Of a stretch of DNA of 6,619 nt, positions 1 through 5,942 are shown one piece after another. Below the pieces are notes generated by a model. It made no database searches. It saw nothing but the letters and a program-made list of their open reading frames with translations, and was not told the DNA's origin. The DNA is from Victivallales bacterium (lineage in GTDB: Bacteria; Verrucomicrobiota; Lentisphaeria; Oligosphaerales; Oligosphaeraceae): assembly GCA_017963875.1 (NCBI GenBank), contig JAGCTA010000330.1, forward strand, positions 1 to 6,619, written 5' to 3'. The position numbers and the translations under genes are program-made. Position 1 is the stretch's first letter. The number at the start of each line of letters is the position of its first letter.

Positions 1-724
1 CCGTCAGGTCATAACTGTTCAACGCATATTCTGCTGTCAAAGTTACATCGTTGGCAGGCATGCCAAATGAAACAGGAGTCGATTTCTTCTGTTCTGATGT
101 CAATTCGATTCCGTCAGCAGACCATTCTTTAAACGACATTCCCTCTTTTTCTTCCGCTTCAGCCGTCACAATGGAACCTGCGAGGACAGCCCCGCTTCCG
201 CTCCCATTGTTCACTACAAGAATATAACGATGATTCATGTAGTATAGCCAGACTGCCTTGCCATACTTGGGTTCATCGGTCAGCACATAATTATGGGAGT
301 TTTCATCGTATATGAACGCATTGTCCTTGACAATTTCAGAAAAACTCCCCGAATCAACCAGATTCCAGCCATTGTCCAATGCAACTGTCGTCCCCGCTGA
401 TCCTTTCAACAAGATAGTCTTTCTTGTATCTGAACACAAGATAAACCCCTGTCCAGGAAGAAGATTCCCTTCATTCGCTGTAAAATGGAGTTTGGGATTC
501 CATACCCAAATTGCACCGATATTCTTGAGCAATTCCATGCTTTCTGCATCTGGGACAAAGTGAACTCCATAGAATCCCCATCCCTTGTTCAGTTCAAGTC
601 TTATCCAATTGCTTCCCACAGAAATATTATCTGGTTCAATAATTTTCTGTAATCCTTTGTCTGAATAACCAATAAAACACAAAAAACAAATGATGAATAT
701 ATATTTATATAAAACCTGACGCAT
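1..724 (-). CDS. Secreted protein with duplicated beta-module and InlB-like bacterial repeat, partial (C-terminus beyond left edge)
   Basis: The reading frame starts at the ATG complementary to 722-724 and stays open to base 1, giving 241 codons without a stop. Residues 1-20 form a signal-peptide-like segment (MRQ..K, then IFIICFLCFIG) with no lipobox, so export across the inner membrane is likely. Residues about 42-110 and 114-165 look like two copies of one small module. Each has a G-W near its start (GWGFYGV, NGWNLV), then an aromatic stretch (WVWNPKLHF, FIYDENSHNY), then G-x-x-[FV]-x-[LI] (GQGFIL, GKAVWL). Residues 167-234 match the divergent InlB B-repeat / bacterial repeat pattern: Y-x-L-x-V-x-N-G-S-G-S-G, a G-x-x-V-T segment, F-K-E-W, and a closing M-P-A-N-D-V-T-L-T-A-x-Y. 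The next residues (NSYDLT) look like the start of a second repeat. Such modules are common in large surface or secreted proteins; no catalytic domain is visible in this part. The function is unknown. The start is supported by AAGAGGT seven bases upstream. The gene is divergent from the hydrolase at 1162. Confidence 0.85.
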   Translation of the reverse strand, partial: MRQVLYKYIFIICFLCFIGYSDKGLQKIIEPDNISVGSNWIRLELNKGWGFYGVHFVPDAESMELLKNIGAIWVWNPKLHFTANEGNLLPGQGFILCSDTRKTILLKGSAGTTVALDNGWNLVDSGSFSEIVKDNAFIYDENSHNYVLTDEPKYGKAVWLYYMNHRYILVVNNGSGSGAVLAGSIVTAEAEEKEGMSFKEWSADGIELTSEQKKSTPVSFGMPANDVTLTAEYALNSYDLT

Positions 725-731
725 GGTGAAT

Positions 732-738
732 ACCTCTT
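732..738 (-). promoter_or_regulatory. Ribosome-binding site of the secreted repeat protein
   Basis: On the minus strand AAGAGGT lies seven bases before the ATG at 724. This fixes the start and shows that this genome uses Shine-Dalgarno sites at least for some genes, unlike the hydrolase at 1162. Confidence 0.6.
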
Positions 739-819
739 GTGAATTCTGTTGACCTTTTACCAATGCTCTGTCCCCCATGAAGGTTAGTAATTACACCTAT
801 ACCAACAAAGTCGTTAAAT

Positions 820-834
820 GACCCCATCGGGATC
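820..834. repeat. Small inverted repeat (hairpin on minus-strand RNA)
   Basis: Six-base arms flank a three-base loop. On the plus strand one pair is a mismatch (GACCCC / GGGATC). On the minus-strand RNA the same position becomes a G-U wobble, giving GAUCCC-GAU-GGGGUC with all six pairs made. The hairpin would lie in the 5' leader of the gene starting at 724 if that gene is transcribed from upstream of 834. The role is unknown. Confidence 0.35.
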
Positions 835-846
835 AAATATCAGTAA

Positions 847-876
847 CCCTAGGTTGAGCGAAGCGAAACCTAAGGG
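847..876. repeat. Inverted repeat with GAGCGAAGCGA loop
   Basis: The left arm CCCTAGGTT (847-855) pairs with AACCTAAGGG (867-876), leaving a single bulged A. The eleven-base loop GAGCGAAGCGA contains GCGAAGC (858-864), a heptamer known to form an unusually stable DNA mini-hairpin. A related G(A/G)AGCGAAAC motif occurs twice in the right intergenic cluster (5841-5874), which suggests a dispersed intergenic repeat family. There is no U-tract, so a classical terminator is not supported. Confidence 0.6.
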
Positions 877-896
877 CGCAGGCCTCTAGAAGATTA

Positions 897-911
897 CGAC
901 CTCAGAGGTCG
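897..911. repeat. Near-perfect 15-base palindrome
   Basis: Seven-base arms CGACCTC and GAGGTCG flank a single A. This could be a protein-binding site or part of the same compound repeat as the inverted repeat at 847-876, which lies 20 bases to the left. An outer pairing CCTCT (883-887) with AGAGG (904-908) is also possible, so alternative folds exist. No known operator is recognised. Confidence 0.5.
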
Positions 912-924
912 AACCTACCTGCCG

Positions 925-952
925 TGGAAACAAAATTATTACCAATTATAAT
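925..952 (+). promoter_or_regulatory. Candidate distal promoter toward the hydrolase
   Basis: A perfect TATAAT (947-952) follows TGGAAA (925-930, four of six to TTGACA) with a 16-base spacer. Overlapping it, 952-959 (TATATTTG) fits the TAnnTTTG element used by Bacteroidota-type sigma factors, but no matching upstream TTTG is placed for it. The resulting leader would be about 200 bases long. The region is AT-rich, so chance matches are expected. Confidence 0.25.
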
Positions 953-1006
953 ATATTTGAAAAAATAAAAAAACAAATCAAGCCATGCGTTTTACTCAAA
1001 AAGGAA

Positions 1007-1027
1007 TTGAAACCAATTACGATTCAA
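1007..1027. repeat. Weak inverted repeat upstream of the hydrolase
   Basis: The arms TTGAA and TTCAA are separated by eleven bases in an AT-rich setting. This could be a regulator half-site pair upstream of the candidate promoters at 1039 and 1081, but five-base arms arise readily by chance. Confidence 0.15.
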
Positions 1028-1038
1028 GTGTCTGCGAA

Positions 1039-1067
1039 TTGCTTTTTATTTTATATCACAATATATT
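1039..1067 (+). promoter_or_regulatory. Candidate promoter upstream of the hydrolase
   Basis: TTGCTT (1039-1044) and TATATT (1062-1067, five of six to TATAAT) are separated by 17 bases, the ideal spacing. The leader would be roughly 90 bases. The -35 hexamer is poor beyond TTG, and the surroundings are AT-rich. Confidence 0.25.
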
Positions 1068-1080
1068 AAATTGGATTGCC

Positions 1081-1107
1081 TAGACAATGACAGCATGATG
1101 ATATCAT
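1081..1107 (+). promoter_or_regulatory. Candidate proximal promoter overlapping a palindrome
   Basis: TAGACA (1081-1086, five of six to TTGACA) and TATCAT (1102-1107, five of six to TATAAT) are separated by 15 bases, which is shorter than ideal. The -10 hexamer is the right half of the perfect palindrome ATGATATCAT (1098-1107). A repressor bound there would block the promoter, but that reading is inference. Confidence 0.3.
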
Positions 1108-1161
1108 AGTTTTTTCATCAGGAATCAAGTTTCTACTCAACTTCTAACATATTAAAACAAC

Positions 1162-3183
1162 ATGAAAGAAAAGAACGAACTTCGTTTTCGTCAGATCCAT
1201 CTTGATTTCAATACACCGCTTGAAATCAATGACGTCGGTGCAAAATTCGACAGGAAAAAGTGGCAGGACTGTCTGAAACTGGCCCATGCAAATTCCATCA
1301 CATGCTTTTCATGCTGTCATCATGGCTACAGTTACCATCCGACGGAAATCGGCATGATGCATCCTAAGTTGAAGTTCAATCTTCTGCGAGAACAGGTTGA
1401 TGCGGCACATGAAATCGGTGTGAACGTCCCCATCTACATGACCGTCGGATACAACAACCGCATTGCGGCATTGGAGCCTGGCTGGCTTCAGATAAATGAG
1501 GACGGCATGATTTCCCAGCCTCCCTTCCATGCCGCCTACCGCCTGCTCTGTCTGAATTCAACCTATCTGGATTATGTCTGCCATCTGACTGAGGAAGCGG
1601 CACACTTTTTCCGTGATGCGGACGGTATTTTCTTTGACATACTTGTCCAGAACAACTGCTGCTGCCCTCGCTGCATTGAAAGCATGAGGAAACGCGGGTA
1701 TGACCCAACCAATATCGAACACCGCATGGCTTTCTCCAACGAAGTCATCGAGGAATGCTGCAGAAAACTTAATCTGGCGGCCCGTTGCATCAATCCTGAA
1801 TGGCCCATCTATCATAACAACACAAATCTTCTCCAGCCAGGAAGACAACCGCTTCTGAAGTATTGCAGCCATATTGAACTGGAGTCACTCCCGACCGCCG
1901 CGCATAACTACGACCATTATCCAATGCTTGCAGCATACGTTCGGACGCTTGAACCAGACTTTCTCGGCATGACTGCCAAATTCAATGCGCTATGGGGAGA
2001 CTACGGCGGTTTCAAGCATCCTAATGCACTGCGATATGAATGCTCGGCAATGCTCGCACAAGGTTCAAAATGCAGCATCGGAGACCAACTCCATCCTTCA
2101 GGAGAAATGGATGAAAGTTCCTGCCGCCTCATTGGAGAAGCCTATAAGGAAGTTGAAAAGAAGGAGCCATGGTGCGGTCATGTGAAATCAGCGGCAAACG
2201 TCGCTCTTCTTGCGACAAATGCTTTCCAGAAAAAGAACAACTACGATATCAAAAGCGAAACTGGCGTCTGCCGACTCCTTCTGGAAGGACACATTCCCTT
2301 CGACCGCATCGACGAAAAACATCCCTTTGACAATTACAAGGTCTTGATTCTTGCAGACAGCCTTCGGCCAGATTCAGAATTGCGCGCACGACTTCAGCAG
2401 TTCATCGCCAACGGCGGCCGATTGATTCTTTCTGGCACATCAGTGCTCAAGGCAGAAAACGATGAACTTGCCTTCGATCTGCCAATTCAGATTGAAGGCA
2501 TGACAACAGAATACCCCAATTTCGTGAAATGTGCTCCTGACATCAAGCCAGATGGCGTCGATTCCCCTATTGTGATGTACTATCCTTCCATGAAAATGAA
2601 AGTGTCTGGCGGCAAAAGCCTAGGGGAAATCTATGATCCCTATTTCACAAGGAGTTACCTGCATTTCTGCTCGCACATTCATTCGCCTGCAAAGACCGAG
2701 CCATCTGGATATGACGCAGGCATCCTTACGGACAACATCCTCTATTTCGCGCACCCTGTCTTTGAGTTATATGCGGCTTACGGACAAGTGATATTCAAGC
2801 AATATGTCCTTAATGCAGTTCATGCGCTGATCGATGACATCCTGCAGGTCAAGACGACATTGCCGTCACAAGGACGCGTGACCATCATGGAACAGGAAGC
2901 AGAACGACGCTATGTTGTTCATGCGTTGTATGCCAATACGATACTTCGCGGGATGTCCGTGCCGCCCATCGCCCCCGAGCAGACTGCGGCAAGGCCATAC
3001 GAAGTCATTGAGGATCTGGTTCCCCTTTACGATCAGGAATTCGCACTCAGACTGCCTCGTAAAATCCATCGGGCGATGCTTCAGCCACAGGGAGAGGAAA
3101 TCCCATTCAGTTATGATGGCGATGTTCTGAAACTGACCTTGAAAAAACTATTGTGCCACCAGATGATCGTCCTTGAGTACTGA
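1162..3183 (+). CDS. Putative glycoside hydrolase, GHL6-like catalytic domain with beta-galactosidase-trimerisation-like domain
   Basis: This 673-residue protein has no signal peptide and about twenty cysteines, so it is probably cytoplasmic. The N-terminal part (about 8-340) looks like the TIM-barrel of the hypothetical glycosyl hydrolase family GHL6. It opens with QIHLDFNTP and has CCHHGYSYHP at 51-60, the strand-end motif DGIFFDI at 154-160, a cysteine cluster CCCPRC at 166-171, HIELESLP at 237-244 and a conserved-looking MTAKFNALWGDYGG at 270-283. D154, D159, E239 and E241 are the acidic residues best placed to be catalytic, but this is inference. Residues about 342-440 resemble the flavodoxin-like trimerisation domain of GH42 beta-galactosidases (NVALLATNAF, NYKVLILADS, FIANGGRLILSG). 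Residues about 570-673 look like a C-terminal beta-sandwich. The family usually acts on oligosaccharides, and the substrate cannot be told from sequence. An in-frame TAA at 1153 makes this ATG the first possible start. It has no Shine-Dalgarno site, only an A-rich leader. The gene ends 28 bases from the convergent copper pump and has no operon partner in view. Confidence 0.8.
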   Translation: MKEKNELRFRQIHLDFNTPLEINDVGAKFDRKKWQDCLKLAHANSITCFSCCHHGYSYHPTEIGMMHPKLKFNLLREQVDAAHEIGVNVPIYMTVGYNNRIAALEPGWLQINEDGMISQPPFHAAYRLLCLNSTYLDYVCHLTEEAAHFFRDADGIFFDILVQNNCCCPRCIESMRKRGYDPTNIEHRMAFSNEVIEECCRKLNLAARCINPEWPIYHNNTNLLQPGRQPLLKYCSHIELESLPTAAHNYDHYPMLAAYVRTLEPDFLGMTAKFNALWGDYGGFKHPNALRYECSAMLAQGSKCSIGDQLHPSGEMDESSCRLIGEAYKEVEKKEPWCGHVKSAANVALLATNAFQKKNNYDIKSETGVCRLLLEGHIPFDRIDEKHPFDNYKVLILADSLRPDSELRARLQQFIANGGRLILSGTSVLKAENDELAFDLPIQIEGMTTEYPNFVKCAPDIKPDGVDSPIVMYYPSMKMKVSGGKSLGEIYDPYFTRSYLHFCSHIHSPAKTEPSGYDAGILTDNILYFAHPVFELYAAYGQVIFKQYVLNAVHALIDDILQVKTTLPSQGRVTIMEQEAERRYVVHALYANTILRGMSVPPIAPEQTAARPYEVIEDLVPLYDQEFALRLPRKIHRAMLQPQGEEIPFSYDGDVLKLTLKKLLCHQMIVLEY

Positions 3184-3211
3184 CTAAATCGCACGTCAAG
3201 AATACCATCAC

Positions 3212-3442
3212 TTATTCAATCCCCATGACCGTGTATCCTGCGTCCTCTACAGCGGTCTTGAGGACTTCTGGCGCAATGCCAGACGCAGAACTAACAACAG
3301 CGTTCTTTTTTTCCAATGAGACTGTCACACCAGTCACGCCAGGGATTTTCGCCAAAGCGTCATTCACATGCTTGACACAGTGCTGACACATCATGCCGTC
3401 AATGGATACAGTCTGTTTCACTTCACTTTTTGATGTTGTCAT
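3212..3442 (-). CDS. copZ: Possible free CopZ-like copper chaperone made by internal initiation in copA
   Basis: An in-frame ATG at codon 767 of the pump gene would give a 76-residue protein, the usual size of CopZ/Atx1-type chaperones. It has the Cu(+)-binding GMMCQHC near residue 16, as in free chaperones, and ends with the typical AVEDAGYTV. The ATG is preceded by AAGGAG with a nine-base spacing, a better ribosome-binding site than that of the full-length gene. In the fusion these bases are read as part of the linker K-K-E-Q-P-T. This suggests that a separate copZ was joined in frame to copA and kept its own start signal. Production of the free protein is inference; the domain itself is certain. 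Confidence 0.45.
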   Translation of the reverse strand: MTTSKSEVKQTVSIDGMMCQHCVKHVNDALAKIPGVTGVTVSLEKKNAVVSSASGIAPEVLKTAVEDAGYTVMGIE

Positions 3443-5740
3443 TGTGGGTTGCTCCTTTTTTATATTTCGATGGAAAAATCTTAGACGAAGCGCATTGGAA
3501 ACGACGCAGAATGAACTCGCGCTCATCGCAACCGCTCCGAACACTGGCTTGAGCAGAATGCCAAATTTGAAGAATACTCCTGCCGCCAACGGAATGCCGC
3601 AGGCATTGTAGAAAAACGCCCAGAAAAGATTCATCTTGATGTTTCTGATGGTCGCTCGGGATAGTTCAAATGCCTCCACGACACCGTTAAGGTCGCGGCC
3701 TGAAAGCACTACATCTGCCGATTCAATGGCGATATCCGTCCCTGCCCCAATGGCAATGCCGATATCCGCGCGCGTAAGCGACGGTGCGTCATTGATGCCA
3801 TCGCCAACCATCGCGACATGCCGTCCCTGCGCCTGGAATTCCCTCACTATGCGTTCCTTGTCCTGTGGAAACAGTTCAGAGCGAACATCATCAATGCCAA
3901 GTTGAACGCCAACGGCCTCAGCCGTGCGACGATTGTCCCCCGTCAACATGACCACGTTCAGACCATAGCCGCGCAGTCTTGAAATCGCAGACTTCGCCGT
4001 TGTCTTTGGGACATCTGCCGATGCGATAATACCAAGGACATGCGTATCGTCCGTAAGGAACAACGGAGTCTTCCCCTGTGACGCCAGTGCCTCTGCCTTT
4101 TCAAGCCAGTCGTCGCCTTTTGAATCAAGCATTTCCAGCGTACGGCGATTGCCAAGATGGTACTTCGTACCATCGAACACGGCTGAAACGCCCTGCCCCT
4201 CGGCTATACTGAAATCTTTCGTTTCACCTGGCTCAATGCCCTGCTCCCGTGCATATTGCGAAACCGCCTGCGCCAGCGGATGCTCCGAACCATATTCAAG
4301 ACTCGCCGCAATCCTCACAAGGCATTCTTTGCTAATATGTTGTGCTGGAATGACATCAGTTACTGTCGGATGCCCCTCCGTTATCGTACCTGTCTTGTCG
4401 AGCAGTATGGTATCGGCATGATGAAGACTCTCTAGGGCCTCGGCATTTTTAAAAAGGATGCCAAGTTCTGCGGCACGCCCAGTTGCCACCATGATGGCGA
4501 CTGGTGTTGCAAGGCCAAGCGCACATGGGCAACTGATGACAAGCACTGCAATCGCGCGTTCCAGCGCAAAGGTGAAATCCTGTCCGCACATCATCCACAC
4601 AATCGCCGTAAGAATCGCTATCATGATGACTGACGGGACAAAGATACCTGCGACTCTATCAGCCAGTTTGGATATTGGTGCTTTCGATGCCGCCGCCTCC
4701 TCAACCAGTCGGATGATTTTCGCAAGCGTTGAATCCTCTCCGACGTGCTCCGCGCGAATCTTCAGGAAGCCGAGACCATTGACCGTGGCTCCAGTCACAA
4801 CATCCCCGACGCTTTTCTCAACGGGAATGCTCTCTCCTGTAATGGCGGACTGGTCCACTGCGGAATGTCCCTCAATTACAACACCGTCAACAGGGATTTT
4901 CCCACCAGGCCTCACGAGCACCTCATCGCCGACAACCAACTCTGCCACAGGGACATCAGTCTCTTTTCCATCCCGAAGAACAGTCGCAGTTGCAGGAGCC
5001 AACTCCAGCAAACGGTCGATGGCATCTCCTGTACGACCTTTCGCCCGTGCCTCCAGCCATTTGCCAAAAGTAATCAACACGACAATCATGGCTGAGGAAT
5101 CAAGGTAAACATTCATCCCGCAAGCCATTATCTGCGTCCAGTCCCGCTCGGGTGCGCCGAGAGCCAAAGCAATTCTGAAAAGCATTGCAATGCCATAGAC
5201 ATACCCAGCCCCTGCACCGATGGCGACCAGCGAATCCATGTTCGGCGTCAACCGTAAAAGACGCTTCAGACCATTCTCGAAAAAATGGCGGTTAATGACA
5301 TGGATGGCAGTACACAACAGCAATTGAATCAAGACGTTGACAATGACATAGCGACCATTCTCTGTCAACGGATTCAGCACCTGTGGCAACGGTCCTCGAA
5401 ACAGCCCCCACAACCCAATGTAGGCCAGTGGAATCAAAAGAAGGAACGACGGCACCAGACGAGCCTTCAAAGAAGAAATCTCCTGTGCGGCAACATTGTC
5501 GTTCCCACGAGACGCTTTTTGCCCCGCTCCTTGCACAACCGCACCATAACCAGCCGCTGCAACGGCATCGCAAACAGCCTGCGTGTTCGTCACAGATTCG
5601 TCAATCTCAAGATCCATCGTGTTCCGAAGAAGATTCACATTGACGCATGAAACACCCGCAACAGCACCTGCCGCTTTCTGGACATGCGCCTGACAAGCGG
5701 CGCAAGTCATCCCTGTAATGTCAAATCTGACTTTTTTCAT
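3212..5740 (-). CDS. copA: Cu(+)-exporting P1B-type ATPase with N-terminal HMA domain and fused C-terminal CopZ-like domain
   Basis: This 842-residue inner-membrane pump uses ATP to expel Cu(+) from the cytoplasm. In order it has: an N-terminal HMA domain with GMTCAAC (10-16); the actuator-domain TGES (301-304); the transmembrane CPC (404-406); the phosphorylation motif DKTGT with D448; the nucleotide-binding SEHP (485-488) and GNRR (530-533); MLTGDN (598-603); and GDGIND (646-651). Y711-N712 in the seventh helix and M739/S743 in the eighth match the Cu(+) site of CopA proteins, which argues for Cu(+)/Ag(+) over Zn or Cd. About eight membrane helices are visible. The unusual part is the C-terminus. 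The pump should end near residue 760, but a short linker joins it to a second HMA domain with GMMCQHC (782-788) and a CopZ-like fold to residue 842. Such fusions are seen in some gut anaerobes. The 5' leader has no clear Shine-Dalgarno site. No copper regulator lies nearby. It is in the same orientation as the glycosidase at 6007 but separated by a 266-base repeat-rich gap. Confidence 0.95.
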   Translation of the reverse strand: MKKVRFDITGMTCAACQAHVQKAAGAVAGVSCVNVNLLRNTMDLEIDESVTNTQAVCDAVAAAGYGAVVQGAGQKASRGNDNVAAQEISSLKARLVPSFLLLIPLAYIGLWGLFRGPLPQVLNPLTENGRYVIVNVLIQLLLCTAIHVINRHFFENGLKRLLRLTPNMDSLVAIGAGAGYVYGIAMLFRIALALGAPERDWTQIMACGMNVYLDSSAMIVVLITFGKWLEARAKGRTGDAIDRLLELAPATATVLRDGKETDVPVAELVVGDEVLVRPGGKIPVDGVVIEGHSAVDQSAITGESIPVEKSVGDVVTGATVNGLGFLKIRAEHVGEDSTLAKIIRLVEEAAASKAPISKLADRVAGIFVPSVIMIAILTAIVWMMCGQDFTFALERAIAVLVISCPCALGLATPVAIMVATGRAAELGILFKNAEALESLHHADTILLDKTGTITEGHPTVTDVIPAQHISKECLVRIAASLEYGSEHPLAQAVSQYAREQGIEPGETKDFSIAEGQGVSAVFDGTKYHLGNRRTLEMLDSKGDDWLEKAEALASQGKTPLFLTDDTHVLGIIASADVPKTTAKSAISRLRGYGLNVVMLTGDNRRTAEAVGVQLGIDDVRSELFPQDKERIVREFQAQGRHVAMVGDGINDAPSLTRADIGIAIGAGTDIAIESADVVLSGRDLNGVVEAFELSRATIRNIKMNLFWAFFYNACGIPLAAGVFFKFGILLKPVFGAVAMSASSFCVVSNALRLRFFHRNIKKEQPTMTTSKSEVKQTVSIDGMMCQHCVKHVNDALAKIPGVTGVTVSLEKKNAVVSSASGIAPEVLKTAVEDAGYTVMGIE
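3423..3461 (-). promoter_or_regulatory. Candidate -1 ribosomal frameshift site in copA
   Basis: The heptamer A_AAA_AAG (3461 down to 3455) is in the correct phase for simultaneous -1 slippage (codons ATA AAA AAG), the same heptamer as used in dnaX. After slipping, ribosomes would read [10 protein letters not shown] and stop at TGA (3425-3423), giving a pump without the C-terminal HMA domain. No Shine-Dalgarno stimulator lies in the usual place upstream, and I see no strong downstream hairpin, so efficiency is uncertain. Escherichia coli copA is known to use -1 frameshifting to make a free chaperone, which gives a precedent in the same gene family. Confidence 0.35.
3452..3457 (-). promoter_or_regulatory. 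Internal ribosome-binding site inside copA
   Basis: AAGGAG on the minus strand lies nine bases before the ATG at 3442. It is the strongest Shine-Dalgarno match I noticed in the window and sits exactly at the boundary between pump and chaperone domain, where coding constraint is weak. Confidence 0.5.
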
Positions 5741-5753
5741 CTACTGTCTTCAT
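5721..5753 (-). other. Short upstream frame overlapping the copA start
   Basis: An ATG at 5753 opens a ten-codon frame ([10 protein letters not shown], then TGA) that overlaps the first codons of copA in another frame. AAGAGA just upstream is a weak ribosome-binding site. It might lower or tune copA initiation, or may be chance. Confidence 0.2.
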
Positions 5754-5760
5754 GTTTCTC

Positions 5761-5790
5761 TTTTTACTACGTGGAGGAAGTTTAGTCCAA
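5761..5790 (-). promoter_or_regulatory. Weak candidate promoter of copA
   Basis: On the minus strand TTGGAC (5790-5785) and TAAAAA (5766-5761) are separated by 18 bases, giving a leader of about 15 bases. Both hexamers are poor matches. No CsoR-, CueR- or CopY-type operator is recognised around it. Confidence 0.2.
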
Positions 5791-5808
5791 GTCGGAGCAG
5801 ACCGCACA

Positions 5809-5822
5809 GCCGCGTGAGCGGC
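5809..5822. repeat. Hairpin repeat, copy 1 (GCCGC-GTGA-GCGGC)
   Basis: A perfect five-base stem encloses the tetraloop GTGA, a GNRA loop if read on the plus strand. It is followed by GGAGGA, similar to the GGAAGGA after copy 2. Confidence 0.7.
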
Positions 5823-5835
5823 GGAGGACGGGGAG

Positions 5836-5880
5836 CCGTGGGTGAAGCGAAACAGCAGAGCGGTGGAGCGAAACCCACGG
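5836..5880. repeat. Long inverted repeat containing an internal direct repeat
   Basis: The eight-base arms CCGTGGGT (5836-5843) and ACCCACGG (5873-5880) are perfectly complementary and enclose 29 bases. The sequences 5841-5853 and 5862-5874 are direct repeats matching at 12 of 13 bases (GGTG-A/G-AGCGAAAC), spaced by 21 bases. The AGCGAAAC core is shared with the loop and right arm of the hairpin at 847-876. Confidence 0.65.
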
Positions 5881-5903
5881 AAAACAGCGTTAATGTTGTG
5901 AGA

Positions 5904-5917
5904 GCCGCGTTAGCGGC
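5904..5917. repeat. Hairpin repeat, copy 2 (GCCGC-GTTA-GCGGC)
   Basis: It has the same five-base stem as copies 1 and 3, with one change in the loop (GTTA instead of GTGA). Stem conservation with loop variation is what a structure-preserving repeat would show. Confidence 0.7.
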
Positions 5918-5942
5918 GGAAGGAACCCATCGCTACAGCGGA

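Larger units (their letters stand above)
725..1161. other. Divergent intergenic region (437 bases)
   Basis: No credible coding frame is visible on either strand. The left part (about 820-911) carries three successive inverted repeats listed separately. The right part (about 930-1161) is strongly AT-rich and has several sigma70-like hexamer pairs pointing toward the hydrolase, plus a perfect ten-base palindrome. I found no convincing promoter for the minus-strand gene at 724 and no tRNA, riboswitch or CRISPR-like structure. Confidence 0.7.

Noticed and set aside
312..563. Open frame of 83 codons on the plus strand
   Set aside because: It is antisense to the secreted repeat protein, whose minus-strand frame has a signal peptide, a ribosome-binding site and recognisable repeat modules.
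847..911. Riboswitch or attachment site
   Set aside because: No conserved riboswitch core is recognised, and there is no integrase, tRNA end or direct duplication that would mark an attachment site.
1309..1872. Several minus-strand open frames inside the hydrolase
   Set aside because: They are shadows of the well-supported plus-strand hydrolase and have no domain signatures or start signals of their own.
4458..5108. Open frame of 216 codons on the plus strand
   Set aside because: It lies wholly antisense to copA, which has all P1B-ATPase motifs. The frame is rich in S, T, A and P as expected of a shadow and has no recognisable domain.
5741..5810. CsoR or CueR operator for copA
   Set aside because: I looked for the long GC-rich palindromes with a spaced promoter that these regulators use and found none in the copA leader.
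5836..5880. Rho-independent terminator for the glycosidase at 6007
   Set aside because: The stem is clear but the loop is 29 bases long, and the minus strand after it reads CTCCCCG rather than a T-run.
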